This document shows positions 8,711 to 16,514 of a DNA stretch of 64,000 nt, in pieces; within the stretch, counting starts at the first letter, position 1, and each line of letters starts with the position of its first letter. The translations under genes were made by a program, and so were the position numbers. Location of the stretch: NCBI RefSeq assembly GCF_029871245.1, contig NZ_SSON01000036.1, forward strand, positions 38,649-102,648, written 5' to 3'. This DNA is from Pseudomonas sp. BN102 (GTDB lineage: Bacteria; Pseudomonadota; Gammaproteobacteria; Pseudomonadales; Pseudomonadaceae). The notes below the pieces were generated by a model. It was not told the origin of the DNA. It worked only from the letters and a program-made list of their open reading frames with translations, and ran no database searches.

Positions 8711-9375
8711 GCGCCGGCCTCCGCCTTGATGGCTTCGAACTGGCTGTCGTGCATCACGCTCTCCACCGAGCGTCCTGCCCTCACCGCCTCCACCATGCCC
8801 GCCTGGCGGCGGTCTATGCGTTCGGCGAGCTCGAGCACTGCTTCGATGACTTCGGCCGGAACGAAGACGGTGCCGCACTCATCGGCGATCACGTAGTCGT
8901 CCTCGTTTACCTCCACGCCGCCCATGCGAACCTTGCAGCCAGAATCGACCTGCACCAGGCGGTTGCGCGCGCTGATCATGGTCACGCCCCGGCCGTAGAC
9001 CGGGTAGCCGATCTCCGCGCTGCCCTTGATGTCGCGACTGAAGCCGTCGATCACCGAGCCACGGATGCCCTTCTGGCGGGCCGCGTTGGCGAGGATGTCG
9101 CCCCAGCTGGAGATGCCCTCCACGCCACCGGCGATCACCAGCACGCGGTCATCGGTATCGATGCCCGCTACTACGGGCGTGATCAGGTGAACCGTGGGGT
9201 TGGCGTCCTGCTTGGGGGCCAGTTGCACGGTACTGGCGCGGCCGACGATCGTCGGGCAGTTCCAGAGCGGCCGCAGGCCGACGGTGGCGCCGGGCAGGCC
9301 GAGGAAGTCCAGGGCGTCGGACACCGTGTTGGTGTCCAGCGCGGACAGTCGATTCAGGGCGTTGGTTGCGTTCAT
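8707..9375 (-). CDS. RraA-family lyase/aldolase-like protein, copy 3 (first gene of operon)
   Basis: 222 residues with ALDTNTVSDALDFLGLPG at the N-terminus, WGD at 91-93 and FSRD with R114-D115, the same active-site layout as copy 2. It is the promoter-proximal gene of the operon, followed through ATGA overlaps by copies 2 and 1 and a GTGA overlap by the aminotransferase. The ATG at 9375 has only a weak AAGG box, so expression may be set here. A LysR gene diverges 99 nt away and is the probable activator. Function is inferred from the family. Confidence 0.88.
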   Translation of the reverse strand: MNATNALNRLSALDTNTVSDALDFLGLPGATVGLRPLWNCPTIVGRASTVQLAPKQDANPTVHLITPVVAGIDTDDRVLVIAGGVEGISSWGDILANAARQKGIRGSVIDGFSRDIKGSAEIGYPVYGRGVTMISARNRLVQVDSGCKVRMGGVEVNEDDYVIADECGTVFVPAEVIEAVLELAERIDRRQAGMVEAVRAGRSVESVMHDSQFEAIKAEAGA

Positions 9376-9474
9376 GGGAAGCGGACCTTGTTGTGTGGAG
9401 GCCCGAGTATCGGCGGGCTATATCCATAGGTATATTCCTGATCAAGTAACGCTCCCATACGCCCAACCTATGGA
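9376..9474. promoter_or_regulatory. Divergent RraA-operon / LysR promoter with putative LysR site
   Basis: The 99-nt gap between divergent starts holds TATCCATAGGT at 9421-9431 and a related CCTATGGA at 9467-9474 that runs up to the LysR start codon. The 11-mer TATCCATAGGT recurs exactly at 10505-10515 ahead of the hydrolase gene. A LysR autoregulatory and activation site is the natural reading; it is inferred, not shown. Confidence 0.45.
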
Positions 9475-10374
9475 ATGACCATGATCAACTTCCGCCTGAT
9501 CCGGCACCTCTGGCTGTTCCTCGCGGTGGCCGAGGAACAAAGCTTCAGCCGCGCGGCCAAGCGGCTGGGCATGTCCCAGCCACCGCTGACCGAGCAGATC
9601 CAGATCCTTGAACACGCCCTGAAGATCAAGCTGTTCGAGCGCTCTCGCCGGGGTGCGCAGCTGACCCCGGCGGGCGCCGCCATCCTCCCCGCCGTGCGCA
9701 AGTTCGCCGACCAGCTGGAGCGCCTGGAGCTGGCGGTGCTGGAAGCGGTGTCCGGCCAGGCCGGCGTGCTGACCATCGGCGCCATCACCAACGCCATGAT
9801 CGATGTTCTGCCGCCCCTGATCGACCGTTTCAAGGCCGAGCACCCGCAGATCACCGTGGCCGTTCGGGAGATCGACAGCGCGGAAGCCATCCCCGCCCTG
9901 GAATCAGGCGATATCGACCTGGCCTTCGCGCGACTGGAGGGCAACCTCGGCAAGGACATCCGCTCCGTGCCGCTGACCGAGGACCGCCTGGCGGTCGCCA
10001 TCCTCCGCGACCATCCGCTCGCCGCGCGCCAGCGCCTGACCCTCGCCAGCCTCGCGGACGAACCGCTGGTGATGTCCTCACGCCAGGTCAGCCCGAACTA
10101 CTTCGACTACCTGATCGGCGTGTGCAAGGCCAATGGCCTCTCCCCGCGCGTGCTGCACGAGGTTCGCTCGGTCGCGTCGCAGATCGCTTTCGTCAGTTGC
10201 GGCCAGGGAGTCGCCCTGGTGCCCGCCTCGATGAAGAAGCTGGCACCGGACAACGTGGTGCTGAAGCCGATCACACCCAGGCTCGGCGTGGTGACCACCG
10301 CCGCGGTGTGGAATGCCGCACGGCCCAACCCGTTGGTGGACGCAATGGTGGCGCAGTTGGCGGCGGATGCCTGA
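9475..10374 (+). CDS. LysR-family transcriptional regulator
   Basis: 299 residues. HTH at residues 8-43: WLFLAVAEEQSFSRAAKRLGMSQPPLTEQIQILEHAL, then LFERSRRGAQLTPAG. The PPLTEQI recognition helix is common among LysR regulators of aromatic and organic-acid catabolism. The effector domain spans roughly 90-295. Two in-frame ATGs open it (9475, 9481); the first is used here. It is divergent from the three RraA-type genes and upstream of an alpha/beta hydrolase whose promoter carries the same TATCCATAGGT word as its own, so it may control both sides. Confidence 0.92.
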   Translation: MTMINFRLIRHLWLFLAVAEEQSFSRAAKRLGMSQPPLTEQIQILEHALKIKLFERSRRGAQLTPAGAAILPAVRKFADQLERLELAVLEAVSGQAGVLTIGAITNAMIDVLPPLIDRFKAEHPQITVAVREIDSAEAIPALESGDIDLAFARLEGNLGKDIRSVPLTEDRLAVAILRDHPLAARQRLTLASLADEPLVMSSRQVSPNYFDYLIGVCKANGLSPRVLHEVRSVASQIAFVSCGQGVALVPASMKKLAPDNVVLKPITPRLGVVTTAAVWNAARPNPLVDAMVAQLAADA

Positions 10375-10627
10375 AAGCTCTCTGGAGTCGGTTGGTGCGG
10401 GCCACGCTGGCCCGAGCCCGCGAGGTTCAACGAAGGATCACCGGGCACGGTCTCGTTGGGCTTCGCATAGCTCAGCCGCAACCTACGTAACCGTGCGCAT
10501 CAACTATCCATAGGTTAAGCGTATGGATGGCTTACCAACTTAGGAATTTACAGAAGGATAAGCTCACCCGAGAGTGAGGGGGCAGCGCAATCAACTGCGC
10601 CAACGCCTTGCCCCAGGAGCCGCCAAC
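10375..10627. other. Intergenic region with REP-like sequence and operator-like palindrome
   Basis: The first 120 nt after the LysR gene look like a dispersed Pseudomonas intergenic unit (GTTGGTGCGGG... to ...TTGGGCTTCGC...CAACCTACG). No gene is seen. The second half carries the palindrome described separately and the hydrolase ribosome-binding site. Confidence 0.45.
10505..10528. promoter_or_regulatory. Putative LysR operator: ATCCATA-N9-TATGGAT palindrome
   Basis: ATCCATA (10506-10512) and TATGGAT (10522-10528) are perfect 7-bp arms 9 bp apart. The left half with its flank, TATCCATAGGT, is identical to 9421-9431 in the divergent LysR/RraA promoter. It lies 100 nt before the GTG of the alpha/beta hydrolase gene. 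Binding by the adjacent LysR protein is inferred. Confidence 0.5.
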
Positions 10628-11446
10628 GTGTCCACAGAACAAGAATTCACCCGTTCCCTCGTGCCGCTGACCATCGATGGGGTAGACCTGACAGTTGCCG
10701 CCTTGCATCGCGCCGGCGACAAGGCGCCCATCGTCTTCCTCCATGGCTTCGGCTCCACCAAGGAGGACTACGCCGACATCGTGCGCCATGCCGCCTTTAA
10801 CGGGCATCCCTTCCTCGCCTACGACGCCCCGGGCTGCGGCGAAACGGCCTGCGCCGACCTATCGCGCATCTCCATTCCCTTCCTGGTCAGGACCGCGTTG
10901 GACATGCTGGAGCACTTCGACATCGAGCGCTTTCATCTCGTCGGCCACTCCATGGGCGGACTGACCTCGCTGATGCTGGCCCACCAGCACCCGGATCGAG
11001 TGCTCAGTTTCGTCGACATCGAAGGCAACATCGCCCCGGAAGACTGCTTCCTCAGCCGGCAGATCCACGACCATGCGCAGGATGACGCCGAGCGCTTCTT
11101 CGACCACTTCATCGAACGCACCCGCCATGCCCCGTCCTACGCCAGCGCGCTCTACGCCGCCAGCCTGCGCCACAAGGTGCGGGCCGGCGCGGTGCGCGGC
11201 ATCTTCGAGTCCATGGTAGAGCTGTCCGACCACGGCGAGCTGATGGACAAGTTCCTCGCCCTGCCCTTCCCACGCATGTTCATGTACGGCGAGCAGAACG
11301 CCTCGCTCAGCTACCTGGCGTACATCCAGAGCCAGGGCGTGCACCTGGCGCAAATCCGCAACTGCGGCCACTTCCCCATGTACTCCAACCCCACTGCCAT
11401 GTGGGAACGCATCGCCCATCTGCATCGCTTCTGCGCTGCTGGTTGA
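10628..11446 (+). CDS. Alpha/beta-fold hydrolase
   Basis: 272 residues from a GTG at 10628 that follows CAGGAG eight bases upstream; an ATG 54 nt earlier has no such box. The oxyanion motif FLHGFGSTKED is at 37-47, the nucleophile Ser108 in GHSMGG and His248 in NCGHFPMYSNP. An acid residue is likely in the MFMYGEQNA segment. It resembles small-ester and C-C bond hydrolases of the MhpC/BphD type. A palindrome shared with the LysR/RraA promoter suggests co-regulation with the aldolase operon. It may supply a 2-oxo acid or pyruvate-type precursor, but the substrate is unknown. Confidence 0.88.
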   Translation: MSTEQEFTRSLVPLTIDGVDLTVAALHRAGDKAPIVFLHGFGSTKEDYADIVRHAAFNGHPFLAYDAPGCGETACADLSRISIPFLVRTALDMLEHFDIERFHLVGHSMGGLTSLMLAHQHPDRVLSFVDIEGNIAPEDCFLSRQIHDHAQDDAERFFDHFIERTRHAPSYASALYAASLRHKVRAGAVRGIFESMVELSDHGELMDKFLALPFPRMFMYGEQNASLSYLAYIQSQGVHLAQIRNCGHFPMYSNPTAMWERIAHLHRFCAAG

Positions 11447-11577
11447 CGCACTCGGCGGCCACGCGGCGCGCTGAACCCTCCCAACGCTGACGGATTCCCC
11501 TACGCCCGCCCCGCCGGTCGCGGCGGCTTCCCATGCGTTCCGGAAACGCTCCACAGAACAAGAACGAGGAGACTCTC

Positions 11578-11922
11578 ATGCTCGAAACCCTCAACGCCTT
11601 TCTCTCCGGCAAGGTCCTGCTGCTGATCTTCTAGGGCGCCATCGAGGACCTGGGCACCGTGTTCGCCTTCGCCGACATCACCATGACGCTGCTGGCGCTG
11701 GTCAACCTGTTGGCCCTGGCCATGCTGTTCAAGGTCGGCCTGCGCGTGCGGCGCGACTACGACGAGCAACGCAAGGCCGGTATCACGGTTCCGGTGTTCG
11801 ACCCCAGCCGGTTCGCCGACCTCGATCTGGACCCGGGCGCCTGGCCAGCCACCCAGGTCGAGTCGCGCAAAGCAGCCGATGGCCCGGAAAGCCTTGGCGA
11901 AACGGCGGTGGGCAGAAGCTGA
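11578..11922 (+). pseudogene. Sodium:alanine symporter (AGCS) gene with large internal deletion
   Basis: A good GAGGAGA ribosome site and ATG open a normal AGCS N-terminus (MLETLNAFLSGKV), but after 18 codons TAG (11632-11634) is met. Directly after it, still in frame, comes DLGTVFAFADITMTLLALVNLLAL and the hydrophilic tail PVFDPSRFADLDL, which is the last roughly 95 residues of such symporters. AGCS proteins have about 450-480 residues, so around 1.1 kb coding for most membrane helices is missing. Both ends are well preserved, so the deletion is recent. No transporter can be made. Confidence 0.8.
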
Positions 11923-12092
11923 GCGAGGTGAGAGGCGCTGCCGGGCATCGGCAGCGCATTGGCGTTATCGGCGCCAAATCAAGCAAGCCCCGACAGGTTC
12001 AACATCGGACTTCGTCAATGGCGCCTGTCAGGCCGCACAGTCGCAAGCGGTCTCATGGGATGGCAGCTACTTTTTCAACAGAATCGGCCAGA

Positions 12093-12115
12093 AGCGGATC
12101 TTCAAGAGATCCGCT
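12093..12115. repeat. Perfect 9-bp hairpin downstream of exported agmatine deiminase gene
   Basis: AGCGGATCT and AGATCCGCT flank a 5-nt loop. It lies 34 nt past the stop of the leftward gene ending at 12149 and could help terminate it, but no T-run follows on either strand. The rest of 11923-12148 shows no gene. Confidence 0.4.
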
Positions 12116-12148
12116 AGGCCAGAAGCGGCCGGGACAAGGCCGGGAACT

Positions 12149-13273
12149 TCAAACGAGCGGAAGATTCTTGGTGACGCAATGAATGCCGCCACCACCGGCG
12201 GCGATCGGGTCGATGTTCACCTGCACCACCACTCGCCCCGGATAGAGTTTGGTGAGCAGGTCCTTGCAGTACTTGTCCGCCGCCGCGTCGCCGAACTGCG
12301 GGGCGATCACGGCACCGTTGATCGGCAGGTAATTGATGTAGCCGGGGGCGAAGTCCGGGTTGTCACGGGTGTACTGGTTGCTGCGTACCTTCAGGGGCGG
12401 CGGCAGGGTGTGGACTTCCAGTTTGCGCCCGTCGGCATCGGTGGCGGCGTTGAGAATTTCCAGGTGCTTGCGCGTCACGGCGTAGTCGTAGGACTTGGGA
12501 TCGTTGTCCAGGTTGGCGATCACCACGCCCGGCTTGACGAAGCGCGCGTAGAAGTCGACGTGGGCATCGGTGATGTCCTTGTCCTTGATGCCGGGAAGCC
12601 AGATGATCTTGCGCAGGCCGAGGTTGGCCTTCAGCTCGGCTTCGATTTGCGCCTTGCCCATGCCGGGGTTGCGGTTGCCGTTGACCCAGCAGCTCTCGGT
12701 GATGATCGCGGTGCCATGGCCGTCCACCTCGATGCCGCCGCCCTCGCCCACCAGCGCGCTGCGGATGTAGTCGGACTCCATCTCGTAGCTCAGGGTGCCG
12801 GCCACTCGCGTGTCGTTGGCCGAGGTCTGCTTGTTGCCCCAGCCGTTGAAGTTGAAGTCCACCAGGCCCAGGCCGCCCGCCCCGTCGACCACGAAGCAGC
12901 CGCCGTAGTCGCGTACCCAGACGTCATCCAGCGGCAGGGCAAGGAACTCGACGTTGCTGGTGCCGCATTTGCTCCTGGCCGCGGACAGCTGGTTGGCCCG
13001 GCACAGCACGGTGACCGGCTGATAGTTGGCGATGGTCCTGGCCAGCAGCGCGATGGTGTCGTTCACCGCACCCGCCCAGTCCTCCCAGACGCGCGACGAG
13101 GCGGCGAAGGCCAGGATCACTCGCTCCTGTAGGCCGTGTTCGTCCGGCATGTACCAGCTGCCGGCCAGGGCGGCGGGTACGCGCGCGGCGCCCAGGCCCA
13201 GGCCAAGGGAAGCGACAGCGCCGATACCGCTGGCCGCCATCAGCTGCTTGATGAAGTCACGACGTGTAGACAT
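12149..13273 (-). CDS. Tat-exported agmatine deiminase / peptidyl-arginine-deiminase-family protein
   Basis: 374 residues. The N-terminus is a twin-arginine signal (STRRDFIKQL, R4-R5, then a hydrophobic stretch to about residue 38 ending ALAG), so the enzyme should act in the periplasm. The guanidine-hydrolase core is complete: DVWVRDYGG, EGGGIEVDGHGT, TDAHVDFYARF and catalytic Cys366 in GGGGIHCVT. Family members hydrolyse agmatine to N-carbamoylputrescine and ammonia. It lies at the 3' end of the aguA-aguB-binding-protein run and shares its motifs with AguA, so it is a diverged exported paralogue. It might attack external agmatine or guanidino compounds before uptake, or citrullinate peptides. 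Confidence 0.88.
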   Translation of the reverse strand: MSTRRDFIKQLMAASGIGAVASLGLGLGAARVPAALAGSWYMPDEHGLQERVILAFAASSRVWEDWAGAVNDTIALLARTIANYQPVTVLCRANQLSAARSKCGTSNVEFLALPLDDVWVRDYGGCFVVDGAGGLGLVDFNFNGWGNKQTSANDTRVAGTLSYEMESDYIRSALVGEGGGIEVDGHGTAIITESCWVNGNRNPGMGKAQIEAELKANLGLRKIIWLPGIKDKDITDAHVDFYARFVKPGVVIANLDNDPKSYDYAVTRKHLEILNAATDADGRKLEVHTLPPPLKVRSNQYTRDNPDFAPGYINYLPINGAVIAPQFGDAAADKYCKDLLTKLYPGRVVVQVNIDPIAAGGGGIHCVTKNLPLV

Positions 13274-13311
13274 GGTGCGTCCTCTGCTGGGTAGGTAGGC
13301 GGAGCCTGGTA

Positions 13312-14415
13312 TCAGTCATGGATAGCCGTCTTGAAGGTGGTCCACGCGCGCATTCGCGCCCGCATGTCCCGTTGCGGGACGTCCTTGCCGGGGATCAGCC
13401 GCGCGTAGGTGGCCTCGTCGACGTAGATATCCGGGTTGTTGCGCATGTCGGCAGCGACCATTGGCCTGGCCTTGGCGCTAGAGGTGGGATAGCCGGTGGC
13501 GTTGCTGATCGCCGCCATGTTTTCCGGGCGCATGATGAAGTTGATCAGCGCATAGGCAAATTCCGGGTGCCGGGCATCGGCCGGGATGGCCATGGTGTCC
13601 ATCCACACCGTGGTGCCCTCCCGCGGGATGCGGTACTGGAAGCGCGTGGCCTTGCCCGCCTCGTCCGCCGCGCGCTGCGCCTGGGTCATGTCGCCGCTGT
13701 AGCCGAGGGACAGGCAGATGTCCCCGTTGACCAGCTGGGTGACCGGCTGCGACTGGAACTTGCGGATGTACGGCTTGATCGCCTTGAGTAGCGTCACCGC
13801 CTCGGCCAGTTCCTGCGGCTTGCTGCTGCGCGGGTCATGGCCGAGGTAATTGAGCACCACGGCCAGCACTTCATCGGGCGAATCGATCATCGAGATGCCG
13901 CAGTCGGCGAATTTCGCCGCCAGCTCGGGCTTGAAGATCAGGTCCAGGCTGTTCACCGGCGCGTCGGCCAGGCGCTGCTCGATCAGCGCCTGGTTGTAGG
14001 TCAGGCCGATGGTGCCCCAGGTATAGGGCACGGTGGCGTGGCGCGAGTACGGGTAGCGGGCCTGCAACGTACGCAGGCCCGGCTCGATTTCCTCCAGGTG
14101 TTCGAGCTTGCCCTTGTCCAGCTTCTGCAGGGCGCCGGCGCGCATCAGGCGTTCGGCCACGGTATCGCCGGGGAAGATCAGGTCATAGCCGCTATGGCCG
14201 GACATCATCTTCGCCTCCAGCGTCTCGCTGCTGTCCATCACGTCGTAGATGACCTGGATGCCGGTCTCGCGGGTGAAGGCGTCGAGGGTGTCCGGGGCGA
14301 AGTAGTCCGCCCAGTTGTACAGGCGCAGGACCTTGTCCTCGGCCTGGGCGGCCAATTGCGCGCAGCCAAGGCCAAGGCCCAGGGCAAGGACCAAGAGTTT
14401 TTTCATGGCGTTCAT
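13312..14415 (-). CDS. Polyamine ABC-transporter periplasmic binding protein (PotF/SpuD-like)
   Basis: 367 residues with a Sec signal (MKKLLVLALGLGLGCAQLAAQA). LRLYNWADYFAPDTLDAF just after the signal is diagnostic of the PotF/PotD polyamine-binding class, as are the internal PYTWGTIGLTYN and the C-terminal INFIMRPENMAAISNATGYP. The start at 14415 follows GGGAG; an ATG three codons later is possible. The gene lies 2 nt after aguB in the same direction. No permease or ATPase genes are nearby, so it must use a remote PotGHI-type transporter or act as a sensor. Ligand is probably agmatine or putrescine by context. Confidence 0.9.
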   Translation of the reverse strand: MNAMKKLLVLALGLGLGCAQLAAQAEDKVLRLYNWADYFAPDTLDAFTRETGIQVIYDVMDSSETLEAKMMSGHSGYDLIFPGDTVAERLMRAGALQKLDKGKLEHLEEIEPGLRTLQARYPYSRHATVPYTWGTIGLTYNQALIEQRLADAPVNSLDLIFKPELAAKFADCGISMIDSPDEVLAVVLNYLGHDPRSSKPQELAEAVTLLKAIKPYIRKFQSQPVTQLVNGDICLSLGYSGDMTQAQRAADEAGKATRFQYRIPREGTTVWMDTMAIPADARHPEFAYALINFIMRPENMAAISNATGYPTSSAKARPMVAADMRNNPDIYVDEATYARLIPGKDVPQRDMRARMRAWTTFKTAIHD

Positions 14416-14417
14416 CT

Positions 14418-15326
14418 TCAGGCTCCCTGGCGCTGCCAGCGTTCGTGGGTCTGGCGACCGTCCAGGCCCAGCAGCGGGCCATACATTTCCGGGCGGCGAT
14501 CACGGTAGATGCCCCAGTTCAGGCGCTCCTCGGCCATGGCGGCGAGGTCGAGCCGCTGCACCAGCACACCGCTGCTGTCGCGGTCGGCTTCAGCCAGCAG
14601 CTTGCCCTTGTGGTCGGTGATGAAGGACGAGCCGTAGAAGCGCATCCGCAGATTGGGGTCGGTGGTCGCCACCTCTTCGCCGACGCGGTTGGCGGCGATC
14701 ACCGGCAGGATGTTGGCGGCGGCATGGCCACGCTGGGCCAGTTGCCAGTGATCGCGCGAATCCAGCCCGTCGGCGCCCGGCTCGGAACCGATGGCAGTCG
14801 GATAGAGCAGCACCTCGGCCCCCATCAGCGCCAGGCAACGGGCCGTCTCGGGGAACCACTGGTCCCAGCAGATGCCGACGCCGATTCGCCCGAAGGCGGT
14901 ATCCCAGACTCGGAAACCGGTATCGCCAGGGCTGAAGTACTCCTTCTCCTGGTAACCGATGGCGTTGGGGATGTGGGTCTTGCGGTACACACCGAGCAGG
15001 CGGCCGTCGGCATCGGCCACCGCCAGCGAGTTGAAGAACGCATTCCCGGCACGCTCGAACCAGCTCAGCGGCAGCACCACTCCCAGCTCCCGGGCGAGGT
15101 CGGCGAAGCGCTTGAGCACGGCGCTGCGGCCATACTCCTCGGCCAGCGCCAGGTGCTTATGGTCCTGCTCGATGCAGAAGTACGGGGTGGCGAACAGCTC
15201 TTGCAGCAGGATCAGTTGCGCGCCCTTTGCGGCGGCCTCGCGCACCAGACGCTCGGCCTCGTCGAGGTTGCTCTCCAGGTCCCAGCTGCAGGCGAACTGG
15301 GTGGTGGCGACGGTCAGCAGGCTCAT
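14418..15326 (-). CDS. aguB: N-carbamoylputrescine amidase
   Basis: 302 residues of the nitrilase superfamily. The catalytic triad is readable: Glu43 (LLQELFATPYF), Lys116 (YRKTHIPN) and Cys153 (GICWDQWFPE). It hydrolyses N-carbamoylputrescine to putrescine, CO2 and ammonia, the second step of the agmatine pathway. Its ATG overlaps the stop of aguA by ATGA, so the two enzymes are translationally coupled as in other Pseudomonas. Length and motifs match AguB closely. The usual aguR (TetR) is absent here; a LysR gene diverges from the operon instead. Confidence 0.93.
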   Translation of the reverse strand: MSLLTVATTQFACSWDLESNLDEAERLVREAAAKGAQLILLQELFATPYFCIEQDHKHLALAEEYGRSAVLKRFADLARELGVVLPLSWFERAGNAFFNSLAVADADGRLLGVYRKTHIPNAIGYQEKEYFSPGDTGFRVWDTAFGRIGVGICWDQWFPETARCLALMGAEVLLYPTAIGSEPGADGLDSRDHWQLAQRGHAAANILPVIAANRVGEEVATTDPNLRMRFYGSSFITDHKGKLLAEADRDSSGVLVQRLDLAAMAEERLNWGIYRDRRPEMYGPLLGLDGRQTHERWQRQGA

Positions 15327-16381
15327 GGCTTCACCCCGTTCAGCGGCCAGGCCGGCTGTTGCTGGGTGATGCAGTGCACGCCGCCGCCGCCATGGGCCAG
15401 GTGGTTGATCTGCACGGGCACCACTTCCCGTCCCGGGAAGGCCAGGCGCAGGGTCGCCGCCGCCTCGGCGTCGGCGGCAATGCCATAGGCCGGCATGATG
15501 ATGGCGCCATTGGCAATGTAGAAGTTGGTGTAGGACGCGCAGAACACCTCGGCGTCCTGGTCCACCGCTTCGCTGGCCTCGAACAGCTCCAGCATCTCGA
15601 AGCGCCGCCCCTGGGCATCGGTGGAGAGTTCCAGGGCACGACGGTTCTCGCGCACCACTTCGGCGTATACCGAGGACTGGTCACGGGTGGCGTCCACCAG
15701 CAATGCGCCAGGCCTGGCGAAGGCGCACACGCCATCGACGTGGCCGTCGGTCATGTCGCCGGTGACATGGTCCGGATCGCCCGGCAGCCAGATGGTCTTC
15801 TTCACGCCCAGCAGGCGCGAGAAGATCTCCTCCATCTCGGCCTTGCTCATGCCGGGGTTGCGGTTGCCGTTGAGCAGCACCGATTCGGTGGTGATCAGTG
15901 TGCCTTCGCCATCCACGTGGATGGCGCCGCCCTCGTTGGTCAGCACGGTATCGAAGCACTCCAGGCCAAGGCCGTTGAGGATGCGCCGCGCCAGGCTCTC
16001 GTCCAGGTCGAAGGCGGACTTGCCGCCCCAGGCATTGAAGCGCCAGTTGACGCCGGCTGTGCCGAGGCGCGGATGGCAGACGAAGCTCGGGCCGGAATCG
16101 CGGCACCAGCTATCGTTGATCGCCAGTTCGACCAACTCGATGTTCGGCCCGCAGAGCTCTCTGGCCCGTGCCGCCGCCGAGGAGTCGACGACAATTTTCA
16201 CCGGTTCGAAGCGGGCGATGGCATTGGCCACGCGGGCGAAGTCCACCTGCACGTCGGCCAGGGTCACGCCCCAACCGGTTTCCCAGAGTGCCTGGTTGTG
16301 CGGAAAGGCCATCCAGGTGGCGGCGTGCGGGGCCCACTCGGCGGGCATGAGCCAGCCGTTCTGCGCATCATTGATCTGCAT
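15323..16381 (-). CDS. aguA: Agmatine deiminase (agmatine iminohydrolase)
   Basis: 352 residues, cytoplasmic, slightly shorter than the roughly 368 usual. Core motifs are DSWCRDSGPSF, NEGGAIHVDGEGT, MTDGHVDGVCAF and catalytic Cys337 in GGGGVHCIT. It converts agmatine to N-carbamoylputrescine plus ammonia. The ATG at 16381 begins MQINDAQNGWLMPAEW, the conserved N-terminus; an upstream reading of 30 more codons is not conserved in type. It is the first gene of the operon, coupled to aguB by a 4-nt overlap. Confidence 0.93.
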   Translation of the reverse strand: MQINDAQNGWLMPAEWAPHAATWMAFPHNQALWETGWGVTLADVQVDFARVANAIARFEPVKIVVDSSAAARARELCGPNIELVELAINDSWCRDSGPSFVCHPRLGTAGVNWRFNAWGGKSAFDLDESLARRILNGLGLECFDTVLTNEGGAIHVDGEGTLITTESVLLNGNRNPGMSKAEMEEIFSRLLGVKKTIWLPGDPDHVTGDMTDGHVDGVCAFARPGALLVDATRDQSSVYAEVVRENRRALELSTDAQGRRFEMLELFEASEAVDQDAEVFCASYTNFYIANGAIIMPAYGIAADAEAAATLRLAFPGREVVPVQINHLAHGGGGVHCITQQQPAWPLNGVKP

Positions 16382-16514
16382 AAAAATGCCTTCAGTTAAG
16401 ATTTTGTTATCACTGATAACCGAGGCCCCGGTCGTGACGTGCATGCTAGGCCTGTAAATACATGCCAACAAACGATAGATTTTGCGGACTTCTGATTAGG
16501 CAGACTTATCAATC
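16382..16514. promoter_or_regulatory. aguA / LysR divergent promoter with GTTATCA-C-TGATAAC palindrome
   Basis: A perfect palindrome with 7-bp arms around a single base lies at 16406-16420, 25 nt upstream of the aguA start. It is AT-rich and placed where a regulator could act on aguA. The regulator is presumably the divergent LysR protein, though a different protein cannot be excluded. Confidence 0.45.

Noticed and set aside
12093..12115. Hairpin as a true Rho-independent terminator
   Set aside because: Stem is perfect but neither strand has a T-run right after it, so it is kept only as a repeat.
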